64,000 nt of DNA, from NCBI GenBank assembly GCA_963811685.1, contig CAWESK010000019.1, positions 124,001-188,000 on the forward strand, in the 5' to 3' direction. Shown in pieces: positions 48,063 to 57,415 of the stretch; the stretch's first letter is position 1, and each line of letters opens with the position of its first letter. The position numbers and the translations under genes are program-made. This stretch comes from CAIWHR01 sp963811685 (lineage in GTDB: Bacteria; Pseudomonadota; Gammaproteobacteria; Burkholderiales; Casimicrobiaceae). The notes under the pieces are model-generated. The model searched no databases and was not told where the DNA came from. It was given only the letters and a program-made list of their open reading frames with translations.

Positions 48063-49055
48063 ATGCCCAACCTGCGTCTCACGCTCGCCTGCTGGAACTA
48101 TGATCGCACGCGCGCCCTCGCGGACGGAAGTGTCGGCGCCGAAGGCATCGATCTCGCGTATCTGGGTCTCGAGGTCGAGGAGACGTTCTTCCGGATGCTG
48201 CGGCATCGCGAATTCGACGTCGCGGAGATGTCGCTCTCGTCGTATACGGTGACGCTTTCGCGTGCGGATCCGCCGTTCGTTGCACTCCCGGTGTTCCCGT
48301 CGCGGATGTTCCGCCATTCCTGCATCTTCGTTTCGGCGCAAAGCGGCATTCGCGACGCGAAGGACCTCGTCGGTCGCCGTGTGGGCGTCCCCGAATACCA
48401 GATGACCGCCCCCGTGTGGATCCGGGGGATCCTCCAGGACGAGCATGGCGTCGACCCGGCGAGCGTCCATTACCTCACCGGCGGCGTCGAGGAGACGGGT
48501 CGCGGAGAGAAGCTGAAGCTCGATCTGCCGGCGCGCTTTCGCGTCACGCCGATCGGCGCGACGCAGACGCTGTCGCAGATGCTGGCTGACGGCGAGATCG
48601 ACGCGCTCTACACCGCGCGCACGCCGTCGACGTTCACGACGCGCCCGGGAACGGTCCGGCGTCTGTTCGACGATTACGTCGGCGCCGAGCGTGCCTATCA
48701 CCGGCGCACCGGCATCTTTCCGATCATGCACACGGTTGTAATGCGGCGCGACGTCTATCGCGCGCACCGGTGGATTGCGCAGTCGCTGTGCAAGGCGTTT
48801 GCCGAAGCGAAGCGCCGTGCGCGCGCCGACCTCGACGCCACCAATGCGCTGTCGACGATGCTGCCGTGGCAGATCGCGCACGTCGAGGACGCGCGGCGCG
48901 AGCTTGGCGATGACTGGTGGCCCTACGGTCTTGCACCCAACCGCGCCGTGCTCGACACGTTCCTGCGCTATCACCACGAGCAGGGTCTCTCGCCGCGCCG
49001 GCTCGCTCCCGAAGACCTGTTTGCGGCCGAAACCCACGACGCCTTCCGCATTTGA
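48063..49055 (+). CDS. 4,5-dihydroxyphthalate decarboxylase-like / substrate-binding-fold protein
   Basis: A 330-residue protein with the periplasmic-binding-protein type II fold but no signal peptide. It begins MPNLRLTLACWNYDRTRALA, with MLRHREFDVAEMSLSSYTVT, GRRVGVPEYQMTAPVWIRGI and GEIDALYTARTPSTF. These features match proteins annotated as 4,5-dihydroxyphthalate decarboxylase, which share the SsuA/THI5 fold. Divergence from a phthalate-dioxygenase-type gene is consistent with successive steps of one pathway. Catalytic residues are not certain; a cytoplasmic binding protein is the alternative. Confidence 0.75.
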   Translation: MPNLRLTLACWNYDRTRALADGSVGAEGIDLAYLGLEVEETFFRMLRHREFDVAEMSLSSYTVTLSRADPPFVALPVFPSRMFRHSCIFVSAQSGIRDAKDLVGRRVGVPEYQMTAPVWIRGILQDEHGVDPASVHYLTGGVEETGRGEKLKLDLPARFRVTPIGATQTLSQMLADGEIDALYTARTPSTFTTRPGTVRRLFDDYVGAERAYHRRTGIFPIMHTVVMRRDVYRAHRWIAQSLCKAFAEAKRRARADLDATNALSTMLPWQIAHVEDARRELGDDWWPYGLAPNRAVLDTFLRYHHEQGLSPRRLAPEDLFAAETHDAFRI

Positions 49056-49090
49056 GCGGCGCGTGGCGGCCGCTCGGTTTGTGCCGTCGT

Positions 49091-50374
49091 TCAGTCCTTG
49101 CGCAACCACGGCGCCATGAGCTTCCACAGCGGCGAGGCGTGAATGCGATCGAGTTCGTCCTGATCCGCTCGATCGCCAGCTTCTCCGCGTGGCTCATTCC
49201 GGCACCGCAGCAGGCCGATCTCGTCACGCAGTCGCTCGAATTCGGCTCACGACCGCCACGACGGCTTCGGCGTGCGCGAGCGCGAGGCGAAGTTCGGCGA
49301 TTGGCGGCCTCGCGTTCCTCGGCGAGCGCTTCGACATCGTCACGATCCGGCCTTGGAGGCACGAGCATCTCCTCGGCGCTGCTCAGCGAGCACGCTCGCG
49401 GCCTCGACGCGGCCATGGTCGAGCCGGACGACGTCGACGGCCTCCCGCAGCGGCCTCGCTCGGGTCGGCAGGCGAGAAACGCGCGCACGCATGCGCTGTA
49501 GTCGGGATGGACGGCGAGCAACTGGCGAGTGCGGCATTCGTGCGTCTCGGATGCGTTCGCCCGCAAAGCTCACCGCGCCCTCGTGAAACACGAACACGTC
49601 GCCGGCGAGCACGCTGCGCCAGCCGGCGGCAAGCGCACGCAGGCAGAAAGTCGTTTTCTTCGCCGTAACCGTGGCCGAAGCGTTCGGCGTCGAATGCGCC
49701 CACCTGGTCGAGGCAGTCGCGGCGGATGTACAGGCAGACCCAACGCCCGTCGGCAGATCGACGCGTCTTTCCCGCGTTGGTCGTGGCGAACGCGCGATCG
49801 AGGGCGGCGAGCCCGAGCGTCCCCGGCACGCCACCCGTCCAGCCGACGGAAAGGGATACGAGCAGATCGTCGCGTTGTTGGAAAACGGCGTCGCGGTGCC
49901 GATGTCGGCGTGCGCCGGACGCAGCGCGTAGCCGGTCGAGCCAGTCGCCGGCGACTTCGGTGTCGCTGTTGAGCAGCACGACGTCGCGGTCGGCGTGCAG
50001 CGCCATGCCGCGGTTTACCGACTGCACGAACCCGAGTTGGCTCGTTGCGCAGCAGCGTGATCCGCTTGTCCGCGGCGAGCCGTCGAGCAGGCGCGCGATC
50101 TCGGGTTCCGGGGTCGCGTCGTCGACGACGACCGTCTCGGACGGCGTGCGGAGTCGGTGCCGCCAGCACGCTGTCGAGGCAGCGTCGCGTTGCGGCGTAG
50201 CCCTTGTATACGGGCACGATGACGTCGATCGACGTCCATGGTCTACGGCCGCCTGTCCGGGAAGCCGGCGGGTGATGCCGTTGCAGGCCCTCGCGCCTCC
50301 AGATCCGGGTCGAGCCGACCGCGCAACGGCTGGCCGGCGCGCGGCGACATCATGAGCAGGGACAGTCGCATCAT
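49091..50374 (-). CDS. Family-2-type glycosyltransferase (many frameshifts)
   Basis: A GT2-like glycosyltransferase of about 420 residues in at least eight frame pieces. Recognisable parts are IDVIVPVYKGYAATRRCLDS, ETVVVDDATPEPEIARLLD, GFVQSVNRGMALHADRDVVL with LLNSDTEV (DxD-like site), FDAERFGHGYGEENDF and VLAGDVFVFHEGAVSFAGE. The C terminus reads RIHASPLWKLMAPWLRKD. The probable ATG at 50374 overlaps the stop of the upstream transferase (ATGA). Nucleotide sugar and acceptor are unknown. Confidence 0.7.
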
Positions 50375-51503
50375 GGCGCCGAAGGATACGCGAGAACGCG
50401 AGCATGCGGCAGGATGGGCCGGGATCGAAGTCCGAGGTGGGCCGAAAACAGCTGCGGGATAGCGGAGGCGTCCCTCGGTTTCGCACCAGCCGAGGAATGT
50501 CGGATGGCCCGGCGTGGCATCGTACGGGTCCGGGAAGGCCTGTCTGCAGGTCGCGATTCTCGCGATAGAGCCAGCGGTGCGCTCGTTCGATCGGCGTGCC
50601 ATCCGAAAAGCGAGCCGAACGCCCATGGCCACTGGCTGACGGGATCGTGGTCGGCGACTTCGATCTCGCGCGAGTACCAGGCGATCAGCTGCTGCACGGC
50701 CGGGCTCGCGGCCGCATTCTTGACCGCCATGATGCGATGCGCGCCGCTGTCGAAGCCGGTGAAGTGGTAGAAGCCGAGGGGTTCGCCGTCGACCTCGAAG
50801 CCGGCGTCGAAGCTGCCGCTCATCCGCCGGGTCGTGAGGTTCCAGGTGGCGACGTTGTGGCGCGGACTCTTGAGAATGGCGACACCGTCGAAGAAGACCG
50901 GCGCGAAATTGATCCATTTCTGGTCGGTGAAGAGGCCGTTGGCGATTTCGGCGCGGCAGAAGTGCAGCGTTCGCTGCGCCCACCAATCGGCGAACCGCCG
51001 CCTTCGCCGGTGTTGGTGACGCCGATGAAGCCGAGGTTGAAGATCCCATGCTTCAGACTTGCGACCTCGTTGTCGAGGATCGCCTCCAGGCTCGATTCGG
51101 GTTTCGTCTGGTGCGGCGTCAGCGCGAGGTTCGACGTCGACAGCGTGGCGAGGATGTCGTCGACGCGCGAGAACAGCACCATGTCCGGATCGAAGTAGAG
51201 AACGGTCGCGCAATCCGGAAGCGCGAGGAGGCGCTTGAGCGCGAACGGCTTGATGGCCGTCGAAAGCTCGACGATGCTGTGCGTGAACGTCCATGGGCGC
51301 CAATCGGGAATGCCGAGGTCGGCGATCTCGAGGATCGTGTCGAACGGCTCGCCCTTCGCTTCGAGCCATGCGGGACGGAGGTCGGCGAGCGCAAGATGGA
51401 TCACCGCCTCCGGATGATGCTTGCGGATCGAGTGGCACAGGATGCGCACCTTGGGCAGGTAATTGACCGCCGCGCACGTGAAGATGTGCAGGGCGTCAGC
51501 CAT
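50371..51503 (-). CDS. Glycosyltransferase, nucleotide-diphospho-sugar (GT8-like) type (two or three frameshifts)
   Basis: A transferase of about 377 residues. It begins MADALHIFTCAAVNYLPKVR, and the donor/metal site is LYFDPDMVLF (DxD). Then NLGFIGVTNTG occurs before a break near 51010. The next frame gives FADWWAQRTLHFC, KWINFAPVFFDGVAILKSP and YHFTGFDSGAHRIMA; a further break falls near 50550 (RQAFPDPYDATPGHPTFLGW). It ends HARVLAYPSAP at 50371. It is coupled to the downstream GT2 gene and follows the GT4 gene by 11 bases. Confidence 0.75.
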
Positions 51504-51514
51504 CGATGATCCGG

Positions 51515-53137
51515 TCAGGCGAGCGCGGCTTCACGGGTCGCGAGCTCATGATGCAGGTCGATCATCGCCGCGAGCGCGGCCCCGGCGTCGATCGCCGGGG
51601 CAATCCGGCCGAGATCGTAGTCGCGCAAACGCTCGCCGGGCGCACCGAGGTCGAAGGCGACGATCGGCAGGCGCAGCAGCATCATTTCCTCGATCACGTA
51701 GGAAAACGTCTCCGGGCAGATCGACGGAAAGAGGATCATGTTGATTCGATGCGCTTCGATGAGGTCGGCGAGGTGATCGCGCTGATAGGGACCCGTCACG
51801 ACGAGCTGCCTCGACGCGGGCGCCGCGTCCAGCGTCCCGATCACGACGACTCGCGACTCCGGATGGTCCCGCTCGATCAGCGCAACGGTGTCCTTCACGA
51901 TGTCCGCGCCTTTCTGGACGCTGATATGGCCGACGACGCCGATCACCAGGGGATCGGCGTGGGAAATCCGCGGCAGCCGGGGAGGGTGAAAGTCGATTCG
52001 ATGCGGCACCACGGTAACACGCGCGGGATCGAGACGTGGATGGCCGCGCAACAGCAGCGTGCGCGTGGAGCCCGAGAAGCAGCGCACTTCGTCGGCCGCG
52101 GCGAGGCAGCGTCCCCACGAGGCGCGCCAGAGCGGAATGGTCGTCGGCGGCGAAAGCATCACGTAGCTTGCGCGGTGGCGTGGCAGGCAGGCGGCGCAGA
52201 CGGCCAGGTCGGGAACCCCGCAATAATGCCCGTCGGCATCGAGCAGGACGAACGACGGGCACACGGAGAAGAAGTCGTGCGCCGTCACCGTGAGTCGCAG
52301 TCCCGAATGCTCGGCGCGCATCCGCGCCGTCCATTCGGCGAACAGCAGCGGGTCGTCGAAGGACACCGGGCTGTTGACGAAGACTTCGGCAACGCGGCCG
52401 TTGTCGAACAGCGGCTCCAATTCGAGGAACGACGAGAGTCGAAACGGGTCGGTCGTGCCGTCGCCGGCATGGAGCGAGAGGCGATAGTCGAGCGTCGGCA
52501 GATTGTACGTGCACAGCACCACCGACGATCCGGCCGCGACGCGCTCGTCGATCAATCGCTGCCGATAGACGTTCGCGCCGCCGCCCATGTTGTGATCGAA
52601 GACGATGGCCACCGGCTGCCCCGGGCGCAGCTTCGGCAGCAGCGTGTCCGCGATGCCGCCGTCGTCGAGCGATGGTGCGGTGTAGTTCTGCGAGCGGATG
52701 CGGCGGACGAGACCGCGCAGGTCGCCATGCTTGAGTCGCCGCCAGGCGGCGTCGACGACCCAGCGCAGCTCCCGCCATCGTCGCGCATGCTTGGCGGCGC
52801 GCTGCAGCGACGGGGTGACGTCGACGGTGTCGCGGGCGCCGTCGGTGTACGCGATCTCCAGCGCGAGTGTCCGCACCGACGGCCGCTCCACGTAACCGGT
52901 CACGGTGAAGCCGGAGAACTTTGCGTCGACGAGTCCCGGAAACGCCTGCTCGACGTCCTCGCGCATGCGACCGCCGCCGGCGGGCAGCGAACGCTCCCAG
53001 CCGTCGCCGCGAACGCGCAGCTCGATCGCCATGATCGCGCGGGCGGGATGCGCGACCCAGCCCCATCCGAAGAGGCGCTTGCCGCGAATCTCCAGGCGGT
53101 CGATGCCGTAGCGAAGACCGTGTTCCTGCGTCGCCAT
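51515..53137 (-). CDS. Family-4-type glycosyltransferase with Cys-rich motif
   Basis: An intact 540-residue protein. The C-terminal half is a GT4 Rossmann domain: VIGVVGHISVQKGADIVKD, then FPSICPETFSYVIEEMMLLR with the ExxxxxxxE catalytic/donor motif. The central part has FDHNMGGGANVYRQRLI and a cysteine cluster CPSFVLLDADGHYCGVPDLA-VCAAC. The N-terminal 130 residues form a separate beta-rich domain (LEIRGKRLFGWGWVAHP). It lies 10 bases after the citrate-synthase-like gene. Confidence 0.85.
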   Translation of the reverse strand: MATQEHGLRYGIDRLEIRGKRLFGWGWVAHPARAIMAIELRVRGDGWERSLPAGGGRMREDVEQAFPGLVDAKFSGFTVTGYVERPSVRTLALEIAYTDGARDTVDVTPSLQRAAKHARRWRELRWVVDAAWRRLKHGDLRGLVRRIRSQNYTAPSLDDGGIADTLLPKLRPGQPVAIVFDHNMGGGANVYRQRLIDERVAAGSSVVLCTYNLPTLDYRLSLHAGDGTTDPFRLSSFLELEPLFDNGRVAEVFVNSPVSFDDPLLFAEWTARMRAEHSGLRLTVTAHDFFSVCPSFVLLDADGHYCGVPDLAVCAACLPRHRASYVMLSPPTTIPLWRASWGRCLAAADEVRCFSGSTRTLLLRGHPRLDPARVTVVPHRIDFHPPRLPRISHADPLVIGVVGHISVQKGADIVKDTVALIERDHPESRVVVIGTLDAAPASRQLVVTGPYQRDHLADLIEAHRINMILFPSICPETFSYVIEEMMLLRLPIVAFDLGAPGERLRDYDLGRIAPAIDAGAALAAMIDLHHELATREAALA

Positions 53138-53147
53138 GAAGGAGAGT

Positions 53148-53984
53148 CTAGCGAGCCGGCACCGGCCGCGGCGGCGGGCCGTCGTAGGTGGGGATGTACT
53201 GGCGCGGAATCGGTCCCTTGTTGCGGCCGCCCTGCTGCGTCTGCTCCCACGCGTGCGCGAGGATCCCTACGGCACGCGAAAGGCAGAACAGTCCGCGGGC
53301 GAGCGGCGGCGGGAAACCGAGCTCGGCGTAGATGACCGCGGTGGCGCCGTCGATGTTCATGGGTATGCGGCGCCCCTTCTCCTTCTCGAGGGCGATCTCG
53401 ATCGCGCGCGCGATGTTGGCGAAGCGGCCGTTGACCACGCCGTCCGCGGCCGCACGATCGACCAGCTCGAGGAGCGGTTTCGCGCGCGGATCGATCGGAT
53501 GGAAACGATGTCCGAAGCCCGGGATGATCTTGCCGTGCTGACGCACGAAATCGGCGAGCGCCGCGGCGACGGCGTCGCTTTCCGCGGCACCCGCGTCAAT
53601 CCGTGCCGCTGCGTCATGGAACAGCTCGACCGCCTGCTCGCCGGCGCCGCCGTGCACGTCGCCCAGCACGTTGATCGCCGAGGCCATCGCGTTGTTGAGG
53701 CCGACGCCGCAGGTCGCCGCGATGCGCGCGATCGCGATGCTCGGCGCCTGCGGTCCGTGGTCGACCGCCGACATCAGCACCGCGTCGAGCAGCGCGGCCT
53801 GCCGCGGATCGGGCAGCTCGCCGCGCGTCATGAGCCAGATCATCTGCGCAAAGCTCACGCGGCCGATCATCTCCTCGATCGGGTAGCCGCGGTAGCGGAT
53901 GACGCCGGGCTTCATCTCGATGATGCTGGTGCGCCACCAGTCACGCATCGCCTGCTCGGCATCGGGTTTCGGTTTGTCGCTCAT
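53148..53984 (-). CDS. Short citrate-synthase-fold enzyme (citryl-CoA lyase-like)
   Basis: A 278-residue protein of the citrate synthase superfamily, far shorter than the usual 370-430 residues. Active-site equivalents are visible: the histidine in INVLGDVHGGAGEQAVEL (about residue 110), GFGHRFHPIDPRAKPL, and the aspartate in MNIDGATAVIYAELGF. The N-terminal barrel found in true synthases is reduced. Similar short proteins are annotated as citryl-CoA lyase; cleavage or synthesis of a citryl- or methylcitryl-CoA-type compound is possible. It starts 15 bases after the K+ channel gene. Confidence 0.8.
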   Translation of the reverse strand: MSDKPKPDAEQAMRDWWRTSIIEMKPGVIRYRGYPIEEMIGRVSFAQMIWLMTRGELPDPRQAALLDAVLMSAVDHGPQAPSIAIARIAATCGVGLNNAMASAINVLGDVHGGAGEQAVELFHDAAARIDAGAAESDAVAAALADFVRQHGKIIPGFGHRFHPIDPRAKPLLELVDRAAADGVVNGRFANIARAIEIALEKEKGRRIPMNIDGATAVIYAELGFPPPLARGLFCLSRAVGILAHAWEQTQQGGRNKGPIPRQYIPTYDGPPPRPVPAR

Positions 53985-53999
53985 GGGAGGTGTGTTCCT

Positions 54000-54695
54000 T
54001 CAGTGGTTGGCCTGGCGCGGATTGGATTCCGGGTCGCCGACGAATTCGAGTGAGACGAGACGCGCGATGATGACGGCGGGATAGAGTTGGCCGACGAGCG
54101 CCTCCAGGATGGACAGCGAGCGGACCATCCGGGAAACGGGCGTGATGTCGCCGTAGCCCACGGTCGTCAGCGTGACGAAGCTGAAATAGACCCAGTCCGC
54201 CGGATCGGGGCTCGCGTCGGAGCGTCCTGCGAACGACTGCGGCAGGAAGAGATCGACGACGGCGTAGGCGAACGCCCAAACCATGCCGATGAGCAGATAG
54301 AGCACGATGGCGCCGAAGATGCGGTCGCGCAGCGAATTGCCCGAGCCGAACACGTTGATGCCGACGGCGACTCCGAGCACGAGAAAAGCGCAGATCGTCA
54401 CGAGATCGCGAACGGAGGGATGCAGGCCCGTGGGAATGATCCACTCGGTCCAGCGGGCGGCGACGACCAGCACGCCGAGCGTGGCGAGGGCGACGGCAAG
54501 CTTGCGGTGGTCGGTGATCGCGACGACGCCGATCGCGACGACGAGGGTCAGCATGACATCGGTAGCAAAGCGCCATGCGGCGCCGGGAGCAACGACCGCC
54601 GGCACGACGAACACCGAGACGATCAACAGCAGGAGCAGCGCAAGCATGCCCCGCGTGCGGAGCCAGGCGGTGCGTGCCTGGCGTGAAAACATCAC
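54000..54695 (-). CDS. Potassium channel protein
   Basis: A 231-residue ion channel. The selectivity filter and pore helix are WVYFSFVTLTTVGYGDITPV, near residue 180, between two helices of the two-TM pore type. Four further hydrophobic segments precede it (residues 17-40, 43-60, 66-83 and 95-113). No RCK domain follows. It sits 14 bases after the LapA-like gene and 15 before the citrate-synthase-like gene. Confidence 0.9.
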   Translation of the reverse strand: MMFSRQARTAWLRTRGMLALLLLLIVSVFVVPAVVAPGAAWRFATDVMLTLVVAIGVVAITDHRKLAVALATLGVLVVAARWTEWIIPTGLHPSVRDLVTICAFLVLGVAVGINVFGSGNSLRDRIFGAIVLYLLIGMVWAFAYAVVDLFLPQSFAGRSDASPDPADWVYFSFVTLTTVGYGDITPVSRMVRSLSILEALVGQLYPAVIIARLVSLEFVGDPESNPRQANH

Positions 54696-54709
54696 CGGCC
54701 GAATCGGTT

Positions 54710-54928
54710 TCAGTACCGTTTGGGCGCGGTCCGGCGGCCGCGCAGAAGCGCAAGCAGCGCGGCGCCGGCGACGATTCCGAGCAGGTAAACGACGAATACC
54801 AGCACCGCAATGGGAAGGGCGAAACTCTGCGCCAGGAACGACACCGTCACCTGGTCGACGCCCTGATATTTGAGCATCACGACGGCCGCGGTGATGATCG
54901 CGATCACTGCGATGAAAATGAATTTCAT
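54710..54928 (-). CDS. LapA-like (DUF1049) small membrane protein
   Basis: A 72-residue two-helix protein: MKFIFIAVIAIITAAVVMLK, VTVSFLAQSFALPIAVLVF, then YLLGIVAGAALLALL and a basic tail RGRRTAPKRY. This is the typical LapA/DUF1049 pattern; in E. coli the relative assists lipopolysaccharide assembly control. It is the first gene of the operon leading to the channel, lyase and glycosyltransferases. Confidence 0.8.
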   Translation of the reverse strand: MKFIFIAVIAIITAAVVMLKYQGVDQVTVSFLAQSFALPIAVLVFVVYLLGIVAGAALLALLRGRRTAPKRY

Positions 54929-55078
54929 GCGACCTCTCCCCTGACGGCGCCGGTGCCGATGCACGATGTGCGGCGCAAGGCGATTATTATGAGCCGACGG
55001 CGCGGGTGTTGCAACGCGACGCGCAGGATGTGCCCCGGCATCGTGCCGGCGTCGCACGAGCGCGAACCGCGTCGTTCG

Positions 55079-56009
55079 CTAGCGCCAGAAGAACGGCGGC
55101 GGAATCGCCGCGCCGGTGATTTCCCGGCGCGCCAGTTCCCAGAATGCTCGAACCTTCGCCTTGACTTGCGCCGTCTCGCGCCCCAGCACCTTGTAGACGA
55201 TGCCGCCATCGTTAGGGAGCCGGCATGCGCCGCAGGCCACGCCGCCGACGAGATCGACCTCCGCGTCCACGCGCTCGTGGATCCGCTCGGCAATGTCCGC
55301 AGGCGTGCAGAGGATCACGTTGCCGAACACGTCGAAGCCGTCCATCACGCCGGTCTGCCGCAGCGAATTGCGCGATGGCTCGATCAGCAGCTTTTCGGCG
55401 AAGAGGGAAGCGCCGCCGGGACGCGCGGCCGTGGTGGAGAGCGAAAGCACGGTCGCGCCGAAGCATTCATCGGGGTGATGGTGCTTGCGTCCGGGCTGCA
55501 CGATTTCCGAGTACAGAAGCGAGGCGGATGCGGCGAGCGTGATCCGGGTATCGCTCGCATACCGCGCGTTGCGGTGCGGAATGAGCGGGTCGGGAAGGAA
55601 CTCGAGATAGGCGCCATCATCGAGCGTGAAGGTCTGCGTCTGCAGCGCGTAGTTGGCGTCCATCGAGTGGACCTTGGTCGCCGACTGCGTGGTGACATGC
55701 GCTCGCGCGCCGGCACCCGAGCGTCACGTCGAGCGCGAGCCGGTCGCCCTGCAGCACGCAGCCCGCGCTGGTGACAGTGAACAGCCACGCCATGTCCGGC
55801 AGGGCATCGTCGCAATGCAGCACTCGCTGCGCGAGGCACGGCGCCCGCGACACGAGGTCGGCGAGGATCGTCCGATCGCCGCGGCGCTCGAATCCGAGAC
55901 GCAGCAATCCCGACTTGCCGACGGCTCCGCTCTTCATCTGCGGCGGCTCGTCGCCGTAGAGCGCAAGCTCCGCCGGCGCGAGCGAAGGCGGCCGCTCGAT
56001 CGCGCCCAT
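55079..56009 (-). CDS. ureD: Urease accessory protein UreD (one frameshift near 55715)
   Basis: UreD scaffolds apo-urease with UreF and UreG and channels nickel. The protein is about 305 residues and starts MGAIERPPSLAPAELALYGD at an ATG overlapping the ureG stop (TAATG). It has SGLLRLGFERRGDRTILADL and GGVLQGD-type core SAGCVLQGDRLALDVTLG. After a break near 55715 comes AHVTTQSATKVHSMDANYAL, and it ends GAAIPPPFFWR. Unusually it is the last gene of the urease operon. Confidence 0.88.
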
Positions 56010-56667
56010 TACGCCGGTTGCCGGGTGGACTGACCTGAGCCGGCAGCCTGAGGTCGAACAGCAGATCGGCAACGATCAGCTCGACCAGCGCGGGGATGCC
56101 CTCGCCGGTCCGGCAGTTGGTGAACAGGAACGGCTTGTCGCCGCGCATCAGCCTCGAATCGTGCGCCATCACCTCGAGGCTTGCGCCGACGTGCGGCGCG
56201 AGATCGATCTTGTTGATGACGAGGATGTCCGACTGGGTGATGCCGGGGCCGTTCTTGCGCGGGATCTTGTCGCCGGCGGCGACGTCGATCACGTAGATGA
56301 AAAAATCCACCAGCGCCGGCGAGAACGTCAGCGTCAGGTTGTCGCCGCCGCTTTCGATCAGCACGACGTCGCCGTCCGGAAAGCGCGCCTCCATGTCCTC
56401 GACCGCGGCGAGGTTCATGCTGGGATCCTCGCGCACCGCCGTGTGCGGGCACGCTCCCGTCTCGACGCCGAGAATGCGCTCCTCGAGCAGGATGCCTTTC
56501 AGCGTGCGCTGGACGTGCTTCGCGTCCTCGGTGGTCACCACGTCGTTGGTGATGATCAGCATCTTGATGCCCATTTCGAGGAGCCTGGGCGTAATCGCCT
56601 CGACGATCGCGGTCTTGCCGGACCCGACCGGGCCGCCGATGCCAATGCGGGTCACTTTCTTGCGCAT
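56009..56667 (-). CDS. ureG: Urease accessory GTPase UreG (possible frameshift at the 3' end)
   Basis: UreG is a SIMIBI GTPase that powers nickel insertion into urease. The P-loop is GIGGPVGSGKTAIVEAITPR, the nickel-binding CPH motif is in GACPHTAVREDPSMN, and LIESGGDNLTLTFSPALVD and ILVINKIDLAPHVGASLEVM are family signatures. The last residues change frame near 56050 to reach a TAA at 56009; without correction the frame runs into ureD. Length then matches the usual 205-220 residues. Confidence 0.92.
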
Positions 56668-56695
56668 GTTGCGGTCTCTCCGGACAACCAGCGAT

Positions 56696-57415
56696 TCAGT
56701 TCATGAACAGGCGCACATGCGCCTTGACGTGGACGGCCGCGAGAATCTCGGCAAGCGGCGCGAATCCCGCCATGTCGGCGAGATCCGCGCGCGCTGCGGT
56801 CCGGTAGGCCGCTTCCGTGCCGGCGTTGAGCGCGTGAAGCATTCGCTGCGTGTCCACGTGGCCGATCCGCATCAGCCGCAGCGCGGCGCCGAGGATCGTG
56901 GCCGCGACGCCGTATTGGTGGACGACGAACGCATCGCGCGCCGCAAGCCCTTGGGCGGCGAAATTGACGGCGAGGGCCGCCGGATGGCATCCGGGGGTCG
57001 CGCCGGATTCGATGCGTGCGCGCCAATCGATCAGCGCCGGCAGTCCGAGCACCTGCGCGCCCAGCTCGGTCAGCTTCTTGCCCATGCGCACGGACATCGT
57101 CCGCGTCTCGCCCGAGAGCTTGCGTGCGTAAATGGTCTTGTCGATGCGGATAACCTCGTCGACGTCGCCCGCGCGAGCCGCGCGGTGGGCGCAAACGAGC
57201 GCGATGCCATCGCCGCGCGCCGCCTGCTCCATCGCGGTGCGCGCAAACGCCATCAGCGTGCCCGCATCGGTGACGACACGCTGCTGTATTGCAGATTCGA
57301 GCCCACCGGAAAAGGCAAAGCCGCCGATCGGCAGCATCGAGTCGCCGAACTGCAGGATGCGCGCGAGGTCGATCGCAGTCGCCGGCGGCGCAGCGCCGTC
57401 ATCGTCGGCCATCAT
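56696..57415 (-). CDS. ureF: Urease accessory protein UreF
   Basis: A 239-residue all-helical UreF that acts with UreD and UreG as activator of the UreG GTPase. Typical elements are LQFGDSMLPIGGFAFSGGLE near residue 22 and ALAVNFAAQGLAARDAFVVH-QYG. The ATG at 57415 overlaps the ureE stop (ATGA). It ends VHVKAHVRLFMN, close to the conserved HxxxxxRLFxS end. Confidence 0.92.
   Translation of the reverse strand: MMADDDGAAPPATAIDLARILQFGDSMLPIGGFAFSGGLESAIQQRVVTDAGTLMAFARTAMEQAARGDGIALVCAHRAARAGDVDEVIRIDKTIYARKLSGETRTMSVRMGKKLTELGAQVLGLPALIDWRARIESGATPGCHPAALAVNFAAQGLAARDAFVVHQYGVAATILGAALRLMRIGHVDTQRMLHALNAGTEAAYRTAARADLADMAGFAPLAEILAAVHVKAHVRLFMN

Noticed and set aside
48238..48253. Half-site resembling the LexA-type box (GTATACGGT)
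   Set aside because: It lies inside the decarboxylase-like coding region and lacks the second arm.
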